The notes under the pieces are model-generated. The model saw nothing but the letters and a program-made list of their open reading frames with translations, had not been told where the DNA came from and made no database searches. DNA of 64,000 bases from Gordionus sp. m RMFG-2023 (Eukaryota; Nematomorpha; Gordioida; Chordodea; Parachordodidae), in assembly GCF_954871325.1 (NCBI RefSeq), contig NC_088777.1:43997366-44061365 (forward strand), given 5' to 3'. Below, piece by piece: positions 26,401 to 35,183 of the stretch. Each line of letters opens with the position of its first letter. Position 1 is the stretch's first letter. The position numbers and the translations under genes were made by a program.

Positions 26401-29400
26401 TGTAACATTCCGGATATAAGAAAGTGAGATCCTTAGGGATAGGAGGCAATATAATGGTAGAGATCGATTTTTTATGCCTTTGTAAGGATCGATAAAGGGC
26501 AGACTTATTTGGCATAACCATCAAGGTATTATTATCATAATTTAACAATGTTGTTGCATGGACCAAAGAAGGACTAGAATATTCACTTAATTTGGATTTC
26601 ATTTCTGATATTGCTTTTCGGGCATAAGATTTTGAAATGTTACCCTCATGAGTATGATCAAGGGGACCTTTTAAGATATCATTCAATTTTTTTGTAATAA
26701 AAGAATGGCATTTTAGAGATTTATATTTGGCGCATCTCCAGCATATTGATTCATTTTTATTTATCCTAAATTTAGTATATTCGTAATTTTGATATAAAAG
26801 GTAGGTTTATTTTTCGATTTAAATCCTAATTCAAACATTATAATTAATAAAAAAAATATTCTTTAATATATAATAATATAGAAAATTGAGGTATATATAG
26901 AAAAAAAAATATTATTATATTTATGGGTAAATACAAAACGTTAATTTGTAAAAATTATAAATCTTTGTGAAAAAACAATTAGCTTAAAAAATATCAATAT
27001 ATAAACACATTAATTTAAGTGTGGTGTTCTATTGATTTATAGTTACTTATTAATAAAAAGTATAAATAGAAAATTATTGCTTATGTCTCCTGTTTCCCTA
27101 TATAAGATGATAATTAAGTTAAAAAAAATTATATTTATGTAAATTAAAATATGAGTATTTCTCAATAAAAAAAATTAATTTTTTTTAAATATTGGAATTT
27201 AGACGGAAAAGTCAAAAAATGAGATATTATCAAAATTTAACTTTTCAAATATATAAAATTAAGTTTTAAGTATATCATGATGAAAGTCAAAAAATGAGAT
27301 ATTATCAAAATTTAACTTTTCAAATATATAAAATTAAGTTTTAAGTATATCATGATTTTTTAAGTGTATTCTTGATATCCATAGTTGATATTGAATTGTA
27401 TAAAACGATAGAATAAGTATAACAAAATACTATTTTAATTATTCAAAATTTCTTTATTTCTTATAATAATCTTTTTCTTTAAAACTTTGACAATTTTTTT
27501 TAATAATTTAATTATACAAAAATATATATTTAAAAAAAAATATATTATTATAATAATTATTATTTTTTTTACATTAAATAATAATAATTTTTTCCTCCAA
27601 TCAGATGTCTACAATCCATCTGATTGACATTTGAGGCTTATATATATATATTTTATACATAATTAGAACAATGATGAAAGTCAAAAAATGAGATATTATC
27701 AAAATTTAACTTTGCAATTATAATAAATTAAGTTTTAAGTATATCATGATAAAATGTCACGTGATAAAGTGTCGCGTTATCAAATGACTGAGTGATAAAG
27801 TGTCGTCGTGATAAAGTGTCGTCGTGATAAAGTGTCGTCATGATAAAGTGTCGTCGTGATAAAGTGTCGTCGTAATAAAGTGTCGTCGTGATAAAGTGTC
27901 GTCGTGATAAAGTGTCGCATGATAAAGTGTCGCATGATAAAGTGTCGTGTGATAAAATGTCGCTAGGCGATAGTTTATATATAGTTAACCCTCTTCAAAA
28001 CTTTTGTAGGATTTATAGGATATCAATATTCTTGACAATTATCTCTTGAACACATCAGTTTTTAAACTTTCCATAATTATCCTCAACAATCAACAAGCGT
28101 TTTGTTTTATTTTTGAAGTTGTATTAATTATTATTTTTTAGGTTATTTATTTTTTAAAAAACTATTTTTTTTATGAAATTTAACTTTAACTATAATAAAA
28201 TTTCCGTTTCTTAAAATATTTTTGAAGTTATCTTTATTAATTATTATTTTTCAGTGTTGTGATGATTTAATGAAACACGATGACGATTAAATTAAAATAA
28301 ACCCGTTCAGATAAAAATATCTTTGTTTACAAAAATAACACGTTTACTTTTAAAAACTTGAAAGAACATGTTGAGAAAAACAAAAAATTTTAACTTAAAC
28401 TAAAACTTCTAATAATTCTTTTTTAATTTTACGACAATTTTAATTCTAAACTTCTTCAAACCAAATATAATCTGGTTAAAAAATTGGCTAGACCAAGTTT
28501 TTAGCCGAAAAATATCACTCTGGTTGGTTATTCTCAAAAAGATAAAGGCTTAAATTTGGAACAAATTAATATAAATTAAAACACCTTAATTTTAAAGGAT
28601 TATCTTCGTCAAGTGCCTGAAGATTGTACCAAGCTAACCTGTATTTAGCAATTACCCAATTATAGCTACACACTATATAAAAAGTATAAATTGAAAATTT
28701 TATATATTTTGACTTCAGAATAGGCAGGACAAAAAGACGCTTGATTATAACAACCCCTAACCTCTAAATAAAAACGAAAAAGTATTTTAACTATTCAAGC
28801 TCAATCTTGCCGAATTTAGGAAATAATGTTATCATGTGATTTCTAAAATTAGAAAAATTATCAATACGTGTTTAAAAAATAGAGATGAAATTATACAAAT
28901 CCAGCCAGAAAGTTCGTATCTAATTCTAAACTGGATGATGTAGCTGGAAATAATCGCTCGACTAATATAATAACTCATTCTATTCCTAATTTTTGGTATT
29001 TCTAAGCCCTAGGTGGTTCCGATTAAAAATTTTTTAAGAGTTGCTTGCAGTGCTTTACTATCTAACCCCAGAAAATGCTATTGCATTTCGTTGTTTCTAT
29101 ATTTTTGATAAATAATTTTTATTTTAACTCTTTTGAATAACATTATTTATCTAAATCCCAAGTCTAAACCACTGGTCTGAACCCCGGTTCGTGCTCCGAG
29201 AAGAGCTGGGCACAAAATTGGATCGTAAATTTTACGATCAAGCAAATTAACAACACTAGCTATAATGTTGGATGCATTATAGTGAAAAATATGTAATATA
29301 TAAAATATAAATTAAAAACAAAAAATCCTAAACAAAGCATATTTAATATTTGATTATAAGATATAATGAAAAGTAGAAGGGGTATATAATGTTTAAACAA

Positions 29401-31363
29401 AAACCTATTGTTTATTTATGAAATATATTTTACGTAAAAAAAATTTTTAAGAAAAATTTAAATTTCTTTAAAAAAAATTAAATTTGCTTTTCAAAATATA
29501 AATTTATCTGAGAATTCTCAAGAAAGAGATTTTTAACTCCTAATATTTGAATCTTTCATGTAATTTTATATTAAAATTTAGGATTTCTTTTCTTTAAGTT
29601 TAAATATTTATTTATAAAAGTATAAAATATATATATATCTTATTATAATATTTCGATAAAATAATGTGCATATATATAAAAACTAGGTATACAAAATTTT
29701 CTAAAATCATTCCATATGTTTCGACTTCGAAGATAATTTTTTAGAAAATAAAACAGTAAAAATTAAAATTATTATATAAATGAATTATTAGGGATTACCT
29801 AATTAATCAGTTGTAGTGATTATCCAGATATTATTGATTGTAAAAATTCGTATAATCATATGGAATGAATCCACAAAAGAGCTCAACAATATTGGTAAAA
29901 TTTTATCTCGTGAATTAGGTCGAGGGGTGATTGCCCGAAATTTATTTTTTAATATACCAAAAAATGGGATTAGATTTGGGTGAATATGGTGGTAGATATT
30001 CAATTTTATCTTTGTAGGCATCGATTAAAGAATTTATGAATAGATTTTAAATAGTAGACGAGGATTAGGAGTTTGCATTGAAGTTAGAATTGACAGAATT
30101 TGATAATATATATTCAAATTAGACAGTTAATTAAAAATCTTTGTTGAGAATTCTCAGAAAAATTTATGTTTTGATAAGCAATTTTAATTTTTTTAAATTT
30201 TTTTTTGCATATATTTTATAGATAAACAATAGATATTTGTTTATAATCACATTAATATAGAGAAACCGCGACAAAGATTGAAGTAATATTATATTTCCGT
30301 AAAGTTGAACATAATATTTCGTCGGATATTGTTGATATTTTCGTAGAAGAATTTAGTATAAATATACAAAATTTACAAGAAGTAATCACAGTGGAACGGA
30401 AGGATGTTTACCTCGACCCTTATGAGGGTAAAAATTTAATTTTTTATTTCCCATGAAATATATATATTTTTTAAAGAATTTATTCAAAAACAAATTTCGA
30501 ACTTTTTATAATTCTTTTTTTAAACTTAATTATTCAAGGATGCATTGAAAAAATTGAAATAATCCAAAAGCCACAAGATCCTTTACTCATGATAATATTA
30601 ATCGCCATACTTTTAATTCTAATATGTGGAATAATGCTAGGAATTGTTTTTTACAAGAAGAAAAAAAGTAATGATGATTTAAAAATTAAATTGTATTGTT
30701 TAGTATCCTATTCATTTTCCAAAGGGTTAGCAATGTTACCTTTTTTTAACCTTAATTATGGGAGAATTTATAATATTTTTAAGAAATTGTATAGGTCGTA
30801 AGTTATACATAAGGATATAATTAATAAATAAATCATTTTTTTAATGAGTATTTAAATAATCGAGGATTCTTATAATTTTTTTATATATCAGGATAATTTT
30901 AAATGTGTTCTAAAAAAAAAAATAATTTATAAAAAAAAATATGCTAAAATAATACTTTAACATACATTATATTTTCTTAGAATTCGATCCAAAAAAATAT
31001 GCTCACTGGAAACAAAAAGAAATGCGAAATCCAATTTTATCCAATAAAGCGGAACTGAAAAAGATTCTCATAAATCTCAATTTAATGAAACAATCTGATA
31101 CTTCAAATATTGATGATATGCAAAAAATGTATCTTACATATTATTATGATGATTTTTATGACTTTGACTATGAATTTGAATATGATACTGGTTATCCTTA
31201 TGACACACTCGCAGAAGTTTCGGGACCTAATATATATGCAATGGAGTTTGAACGTGCTGGCACCGCGAAATCCCCAAATACAGAATATAGGGAAGAAGAA
31301 ATTTATACATATGATTTAAATAAATACGATTATGACCCTTATTATGAAAATAAATATGCATAA
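8418..31363 (+). CDS. CTLD–EB-repeat transmembrane receptor, copy 1 (17 exons)
   Basis: Exons: 8418-8484, 11134-11327, 13369-13523, 13569-13693, 13749-13883, 15146-15268, 15311-15445, 15852-15974, 16042-16155, 16199-16333, 17811-17927, 18028-18159, 18208-18323, 23390-23451, 30261-30427, 30539-30667, 30981-31363. They sum to 2412 bases (803 codons plus stop) with no internal stop, and each phase matches copy 2. Predicted layout: signal peptide 1-22; CTLD about 33-180; eight six-cysteine EB-like modules 181-518; SEA-like juxtamembrane region 519-634; membrane helix 649-672 followed by KKKK; tyrosine-rich tail 673-803. The first ATG was chosen because the matching ATG in copy 2 also ends in a phase-1 donor (gtaat) after a hydrophobic leader. 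CTLD and EB families usually bind glycans or proteins outside the cell; a cell-surface receptor or adhesion role is inference. Exons 7 and 9-11 use weaker donors (gtta, gttt, gttg). Confidence 0.85.
11134..13693 (+). CDS. copy 1 exons 2-4: C-type-lectin-like domain
   Basis: Three exons encode residues 23-180. Visible CTLD marks are: paired cysteines CATDCP and the YIPKLSQCW opening, VWVGF (the WIGL position), EWAPTEPS (the W..GEPN loop), and CVKY...LYDTSC...LFCVKEHC closing the long loop. The usual calcium/sugar motif EPN is EPS, and WND is replaced by LYD, so classical mannose-type binding is unlikely. Exon phases are 1-0, 0-2, 2-1. Confidence 0.85.
12071..12140. repeat. 18-bp tandem repeat
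   Basis: TTTCAAAATAAAATAAAA repeated about four times in intron 2 of copy 1. Confidence 0.9.
12775..12998. mobile_element. MITE, same family as 16361-16585
   Basis: About 220 bp in intron 2 of copy 1. The ends are imperfect inverted repeats built on TTTTTAAAAAC and CTCAAATCGAGCCGTTTAAA. Interior phrases (TGAAATCCTGAAGATTTTGG, ATATTTTTCTGCC) recur in the element at 16361. It is likely a hAT-derived MITE (ends ...TTTAAAAGCATTAG), more decayed than its relative. Confidence 0.65.
13749..18159 (+). CDS. copy 1 exons 5-12: eight EB/EGF-like cysteine modules
   Basis: Each of the eight exons is phase 1-1 and encodes about 38-45 residues with the pattern C-x5-C, a loop, C-x3-6-C-x-C, then a last C. 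Examples are CINKICQCNSGFYF (exon 5), CKSNEDCIHGYC (exon 8) and CLTNNCKITCQCGEGYY (exon 9). The spacing is that of EB modules, a variant of EGF. Exon 10 (16199-16333) has seven cysteines: the extra one, in NENCYLKN, is serine in copy 2. Intron 9 is only 43 bases. Confidence 0.85.
14281..14401. repeat. 61-bp direct duplication
   Basis: Two adjacent, almost identical 61-base units (starting ATATAGGGCTATAAATCAAT) in intron 5 of copy 1. Confidence 0.95.
16361..16585. mobile_element. MITE, hAT-like ends
   Basis: A 225-bp element starting 28 bases after exon 10. The left end TTAGTTTTGTTAAACAACTT pairs with the right end GAGCTGTTTAACAACACTAA, and a second inner pair (TTTTTAAAAATGGCT / GTTTTTAAAAATTGGCT) follows. 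The TAGTGTTGTTAA core is shared with the hAT at 24327-29258, which may be the source of its transposase. Confidence 0.75.
18208..30427 (+). CDS. copy 1 exons 13-15: juxtamembrane SEA-like region
   Basis: Exon 13 (18208-18323), the short exon 14 (23390-23451) and exon 15 (30261-30427) encode about 115 residues: YTCSLKGTFQFSALNYV, then LDNILKNKIPEFFLSL, then KIEVILYFRKVEHNISSDIV and VERKDVYLDPYEG. A position between repeats and membrane, alternating hydrophobic strands and a nearly cysteine-free composition suggest a SEA or SEA-like fold; this is not proven and no GSVVV cleavage site is visible. Exon 14 was found only through its conservation with 50560-50621, and it closes the phase gap (0 to 2) exactly. 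Confidence 0.75.
18421..18520. mobile_element. old hAT-type terminal fragment in intron 13 of copy 1
   Basis: About 100 bases starting near GGGACCTGCAAGGAACTTT match the left end of the 49512-50477 element at the same place in copy 2. The reading frame is not conserved between the copies, so it is not an exon. The right end was not found here. Confidence 0.6.
19266..19422. repeat. (TTCTC)n microsatellite
   Basis: About 30 TTCTC units with one irregularity near 19380. Both strands give spurious open frames (FSSLL and RREEK repeats). It lies 45 bases before a hAT. Confidence 0.97.
19921..20888. repeat. long inverted repeat (foldback/MITE) inside the hAT
   Basis: Two arms of about 430 bp (19921-20355 and 20455-20888) are close inverse copies around a ~100-base spacer. 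The outer ends are AACTTGGATCATGGAATTTA and its near inverse. It has no coding content. It is probably a foldback-type MITE that inserted in the 5' non-coding part of the hAT; the target duplication is unclear. Confidence 0.85.
21003..22942 (+). pseudogene. hAT transposase with BED zinc finger, recently disabled
   Basis: From the first ATG (MVREKSNPLRSFF) come a BED finger C-x4-C...H-x4-H (CKIEDCGKILTGDHAANLER), a basic linker, QLITVHGRP, the core block YTITTDNAANM, a D/N-rich insertion (about 21760-21870), RCASHTFQLAI, CCTRWNSIYLMLERL, YLDPRYNVF, and the dimerisation end PATQVSVERAFSSLKFILS. Order and length are those of an autonomous hAT transposase. At least three frame changes or stops (after RSFLN near 21043, near 21346, near 21554) and a stop at 22387 between the large central and C-terminal open blocks disable it. 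Two blocks (21595-22389 and 22668-22943) remain long and open, so decay is recent. Confidence 0.88.
24667..24895. repeat. MULE left-end minisatellite
   Basis: About 14 units of ACTTTATCACG(A)CGAC with three sequence variants (GCGAC, ACGAC, ATGAC types). It is the inverse of the array at 27745-27962, including the odd ATCACTCAGTCATTTGATAACG unit near the inner end (24832). Confidence 0.9.
25364..26838 (-). pseudogene. MULE transposase with FLYWCH zinc finger, disabled
   Basis: From MFELGFKSKNKP at 26838 come a FLYWCH finger (SICWRCAKYKSLKCHSF then DHTHEG, about 26770-26640), the MULE core with CDGTFKIVPEIFFQLYTIHF (first catalytic Asp) and PVGIYCLLLNKTAHTYARM, a 48-base intron (26108-26155), ELKQLLPGAHPRKILLEFEQ, GCYFHLKQSVNRKI, then a second gap and the C-terminal block (CVEG...HPTLWKF) to 25364. 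Defects: a frame change before the finger, and a stop at the Trp of the usual VEGWH motif. The second catalytic position, usually DFE, reads LEFE here. The intron is typical of eukaryotic MULEs. Confidence 0.85.
27745..27962. repeat. MULE right-end minisatellite
   Basis: Inverse array of GTCG(T)CGTGATAAAGT units. The order of unit variants mirrors the left array: GCATG variants outermost, CGTCG in the middle, ACTGAGTGATAAAG inner. Confidence 0.9.
29389..30247 (-). mobile_element. Tc1/mariner-like element, decayed, ends next to an exon
   Basis: Imperfect inverted ends of at least 150 bp pair 29389-29545 with 30100-30247: AACCTATTGTTTAT / ATAAACAATAGATAT outermost and CTGAGAATTCTCA in both arms. 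The minus strand holds a fragment of a DDE/D domain, IEYLPPYSP (usual LPPYSPxLNPIE), near 30000, in broken frames. The right end lies about 13 bases before the exon 15 acceptor at 30260. Confidence 0.7.
30539..31363 (+). CDS. copy 1 exons 16-17: membrane helix and tyrosine-rich tail
   Basis: Exon 16 holds the helix LLMIILIAILLILICGIMLG and the stop-transfer KKKK. Exon 17 encodes the whole cytoplasmic tail: a basic start (KKYAHWKQKEMRNPI), a leucine-rich stretch (ELKKILINLNLM), then a Tyr/Asp/Glu-rich half with 19 tyrosines and the core YPYDTLAEVSGP. YDTL fits Y-x-x-hydrophobic, a pattern used both by clathrin adaptors and by single-YxxL SH2-docking tails. The stop at 31361-31363 matches the copy 2 stop in position. 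Confidence 0.88.
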
Positions 31364-32323
31364 AATAAACAAATCATCTTCTAACTAATATATCGTGCAA
31401 TACCCATTTAAAGATTGATTGTTGTTTATTATAGCTAGATTCCCTAATATTTATTTATTTTATAATATGATAATTTTAACCTAATATCAGATTGTCAAAA
31501 TACCAGTAAATTCAGCTTTTTCATATTAACAAGACACGCAAACTTATTTTATGTCTCGCCCATGGCCCAACTTTTATAAATGGAATTAGGAAATATATAT
31601 CAAAATGTTAAATTCTCCAATAAATTTAATGTCATGTATTAAATTATATTTAACATCTCTTTAATATATATGTTTATCTATTTCTATTTTATTGATGTTA
31701 ATTACAAAATTTCAAATGAAATATTATTATTTACCTATTGATTTTTAAATTATTTTATTTTTTAATTATTAATATTTAATAGCAAAAAAAAATAAAGATA
31801 AGAATTAAATATAATATAGGTCTATATTTTATATAATGCTATAGCCTGCCCTGTCCACGTGTCAGCTTTTGGCACATCTATTTATAAGAATTATAACATC
31901 GATTACTTTACATTAAAATGTATTAAAAATAATATATGCAATCTAGTTGACATGATAGAATGACATTAAGTATTATATTAGAATTTAAAATAATTAGGTC
32001 AAATGTTGTTAAATTCCATAAATAGTATGATAGATGAGTTCAAAATCAAAGCAAATTTTTATGAATTCGATATTTGCATTGACTTGCATCCATGCTTATA
32101 ATGATAATAGAAGAATATTATAAAATAATTCTCTTTATCCCATCCACATTTTTGAGTGGTTGAAATATAATTAAAATATAGGTAAATTCACGATTTTAGA
32201 TAATCAAGTATTACATAAGGTCTCGAAAATTAACCACTAACAATATAATAAATATAATTTATGAGACAATATGATTATTTTTATGTTGAAACTACTTTGT
32301 TAATTAATTTTATGTATTATAAC
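31364..32323. other. 3' flank of receptor copy 1
   Basis: AT-rich sequence with no gene. It presumably contains the 3' UTR and poly(A) signals of copy 1, but A/T-rich hexamers are too common here to pick one. Confidence 0.4.
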
Positions 32324-33907
32324 TAGACCTGTGCGCCGCCGGTAATTTTATTCATGCCTGAATAGCCGCCGATTGAGTGGCAGCGGCGCGGCGTATATAC
32401 TTTTTAGAATGCTGTTTAATTATATTTATATATTAAATTGTTATTATTTAAATTTGAATTTAATAAAATGAAAATATGAATTGTATTCTATAGCTATATA
32501 TAATAGAATAGTGTATATCATTTACATTCATTCCTACATCATATTTCATTTCCACAAACAATACATATATTTTTATGGACTTGCATGTTTTAAACTACCC
32601 TATATTCAATTATGAAATAACAACTCTCTCTACTAATCATAAATCAAGTTATGTCTGGAGGTACTTTAGAAATCTTATTTTGAAGAATGAAATAAGAAAA
32701 GCACAATAATGCCTGATTATAATTATTGTGAATCTTGGATAAAATTGGGGAAACAATGATTAGGAAGATTCGGATAAACATAATCCATTTTCACAGTAAT
32801 TTATTTTAATTTTAGACTTATATTTATATACAATTTATTTTAGTTATGAAATAAAATGTTTTAGTAAAAATATAAGTTACAAGTAACCTTTCTCGGCACT
32901 AAGTAAATGTTAATAAAATATTAGAAAAATTAATAATAATACCATTAAAAGTCTAAAAATGTTTTTAAACCAACACCAAGATGTTGCAACAATATAAAAG
33001 ATATAAAATGGCTCTTAGGTTAGTATTAAATTTTTAACTGGTTTATTAAATTAAATTTATTAAGCTTTATTTTGAAAGTTCAGATTTCAAAATCTATAAA
33101 TTGTTTCAGAATATTTAAATTTGAATTCTACGACATTATTGCAATTCTTAATTAAGCATTTAAAACTTTTAGAGCATGATAGAAATGCACAGAGTGAGAT
33201 TTAAGATGAGATAATGGGCAAACATCCAGTTCCTATATAGATAAAATAGCTCGTAAACATTCCCTTCCAAGCAACTATTATAACAACTAGTAATCTAGAA
33301 CAAGAATGCGATATTTTGCTCAGCCAACATAACATCCCAGAAGAGGATGCCTTAACCTTTTGGAAGAAAAAAGGACTGTAACTTCATAGGATTGCGAATT
33401 TAACTATGATGATTCTGTATATATCTGCAACCAGTACACCTAGCGAAAGTATTTTTCCCATTACTGGATTAATTGCAAAAATAACTTATTTACGAATCTT
33501 GATAAAATACTATTTATTGATGACAATTTCAAAATTAATAAATCTGAATTCTGATTTATTATATTTCATACTTTATATTTTGCTTGCATTCCAAATTTAT
33601 ATTTTAATTTGTTATAATAAAAATCAATAGAATATTACTTATATGTTGTTTATGTGACTCTGATCTTAGTAAAAAAGGAATTCCTTAGTCTACTTCTGAG
33701 AATGAGAAGATACATAAATTTAATTGAGACAGGAAATAATTTAAGAAATGAAGAAGAGAGCTACTAAATAAATTATAAAAAATCTAATACATTAATTTAT
33801 AAATTAAATTCATTAGCAACGGCGGCGAAATTAGCACGCCGCCGAACACTGATAAAAAAATTAAAAAATGCCGCCGCCGTCGATTGAGACATTGGCGCAC
33901 AGGTCTA
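32324..33907 (+). mobile_element. hAT element between the receptor copies
   Basis: Starts TAGACCTGTGCGCC and ends with its exact inverse GGCGCACAGGTCTA, flanked by a perfect 8-bp duplication ATTATAAC (32316-32323 and 33908-33915). The subterminal GCCGCCG-rich stretches on both sides stand out in this AT-rich window. At 1.58 kb it retains only the 3' end of a transposase. A lone similar end occurs at about 50757. Confidence 0.93.
33290..33560 (+). pseudogene. hAT transposase C-terminal remnant
   Basis: Reads NLEQECDILLSQHNIPEEDA then LTFWKKK, and after a stop and frame change YISATSTPSESIFPITGLIA, the dimerisation motif of hAT transposases (usual ...PATSTPSERIFSxAGxI). The rest of the protein is absent. 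Confidence 0.8.
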
Positions 33908-35183
33908 ATTATAACTAATAAAATGTTTAAAAAAATTTTAATTGTAATTTACATTTTTCTTTAAATTTTAATTATATAAAAAATAATCGATTCATTTAAG
34001 ATCCAGCTTAGTTAATAGGAAATCGCCAAAAGCCGGCTATTTTAAAGAGGCGGCCGGATCCAAAGAGGAAAGAAAGTAGTGGACTAATGTCAATTATGTA
34101 CATCTCTAATTTTATAAAATTTTTAATCTTTTTGGCGGGTGTTTGAAAATTGCGATAAAAAGTCCTAAAAAATAAATTTTATATATGCAATAAGTTATTA
34201 TCGTAAAATCTAACTCACGATGGGAGATCATATATGCATACTGATAACTAGTTCAACAATGTCTTCAAATAAGTACTTATAAGTAAAATATCAGATGTCC
34301 AATTAAATATTGAAAAGGAAAACATAATATCTAAACTTTTCTTTCATTTCAATTTTCAATTGATCTTAAAAAAATGTGTGTTATTTAAGTTAAAAATGAA
34401 TATCACAACACAAAAAAAAGGGTCAATTAGTATATTGAATAAATCTGAAAAATATTTTTGAAATTAAAATAAAAGTAAATTTAAAGTAAAATAAAATAAA
34501 ATGAAATATAAGTTGATATACGGAATAAATTTATATTACAGTACCTTGAAGGTACAGATATTAAGGCATATGCTAATAAATTGTTTGTAATAAATTAAAT
34601 ATCAATTTCATATCATATCGATTACGCTCAATTTGATGGAACCACAAAATCTTTAATATTTCTGTATCCCTATTTATATTACAATTTCTTTCAAACGATA
34701 TAGAGAATCATTTAACAGATCTTTTTATGCAGATAGAGCGTTATTTTAAATGCAAATCCTTTTCATGTGAATTCATCACTTGGATTACCAAATACTTTCT
34801 AGTAAAGTTATCATCTCTTTAAAGGAAATGAGAAGGCCACAAATGCTCACATTTTGAGCAGGCCACTTCTAAAGGTGCGAATAACATTAAAATTAGTCAA
34901 CATTGAATGAAACTATCATTAAAGACATAACTTGTTTAATGCTTGAAAATAATTATTTGAGGTTCAGCTTCATAAATAATTTAGAAGAGAACTTGGATGA
35001 AATAAATATCCATCTCCTTAAGATACGAGATGACCATAAAGAATAAAATGGAAAATTGTTGTTAGCCAAAACGCAACATTTGATTTAATCATATTAATAA
35101 TATTTATATAAATCTGTAAAAAATATAATAAACAGTTCTATAAATAAATTTATTAAATAAAATAGAATTTAAAATTATATTAT
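33908..35183. other. upstream region of receptor gene copy 2
   Basis: Mostly featureless. 34020-34060 is a short GC-richer block of unknown origin. The final ~100 bases resemble the sequence preceding exon 1 of copy 1, so it is the likely promoter region. Confidence 0.4.

Larger units (their letters stand above)
24658..27969 (-). mobile_element. MULE transposon with minisatellite terminal repeats
   Basis: Nested in the hAT above. Possible 9-bp target duplication ATAGTTTAT at 24649-24657 and 27970-27978. Both ends are inverted arrays of ACTTTATCACGACGAC-like units, followed inward by inverted copies of a second repeat (AAATTTTGATAATATCTCAT...) and of a third (ATAATTAAGTTTAAAAAAAT) at 25235 and 27105. 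The left inverted end is about 0.67 kb and the right about 0.94 kb, including a 0.3-kb unrelated stretch at 27360-27670. It encodes a FLYWCH-type MULE transposase. Confidence 0.85.
24327..29258. mobile_element. hAT element split by a nested MULE, intron 14
   Basis: The left end AAGTGTTGTTAATT and the right end AATTAACAACACTA are inverse with one mismatch. Flanks CCTATAAT (24319-24326) and GCTATAAT (29259-29266) are a 7/8 target duplication. The inverted ends extend further (GAGCACGAACC on both sides, AGACCCATGGTTTAGA / TCTAAACCACTGGTCT). Without the nested 3.3-kb MULE it is about 1.6 kb and has no recognisable transposase, so it was probably non-autonomous. Confidence 0.8.
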
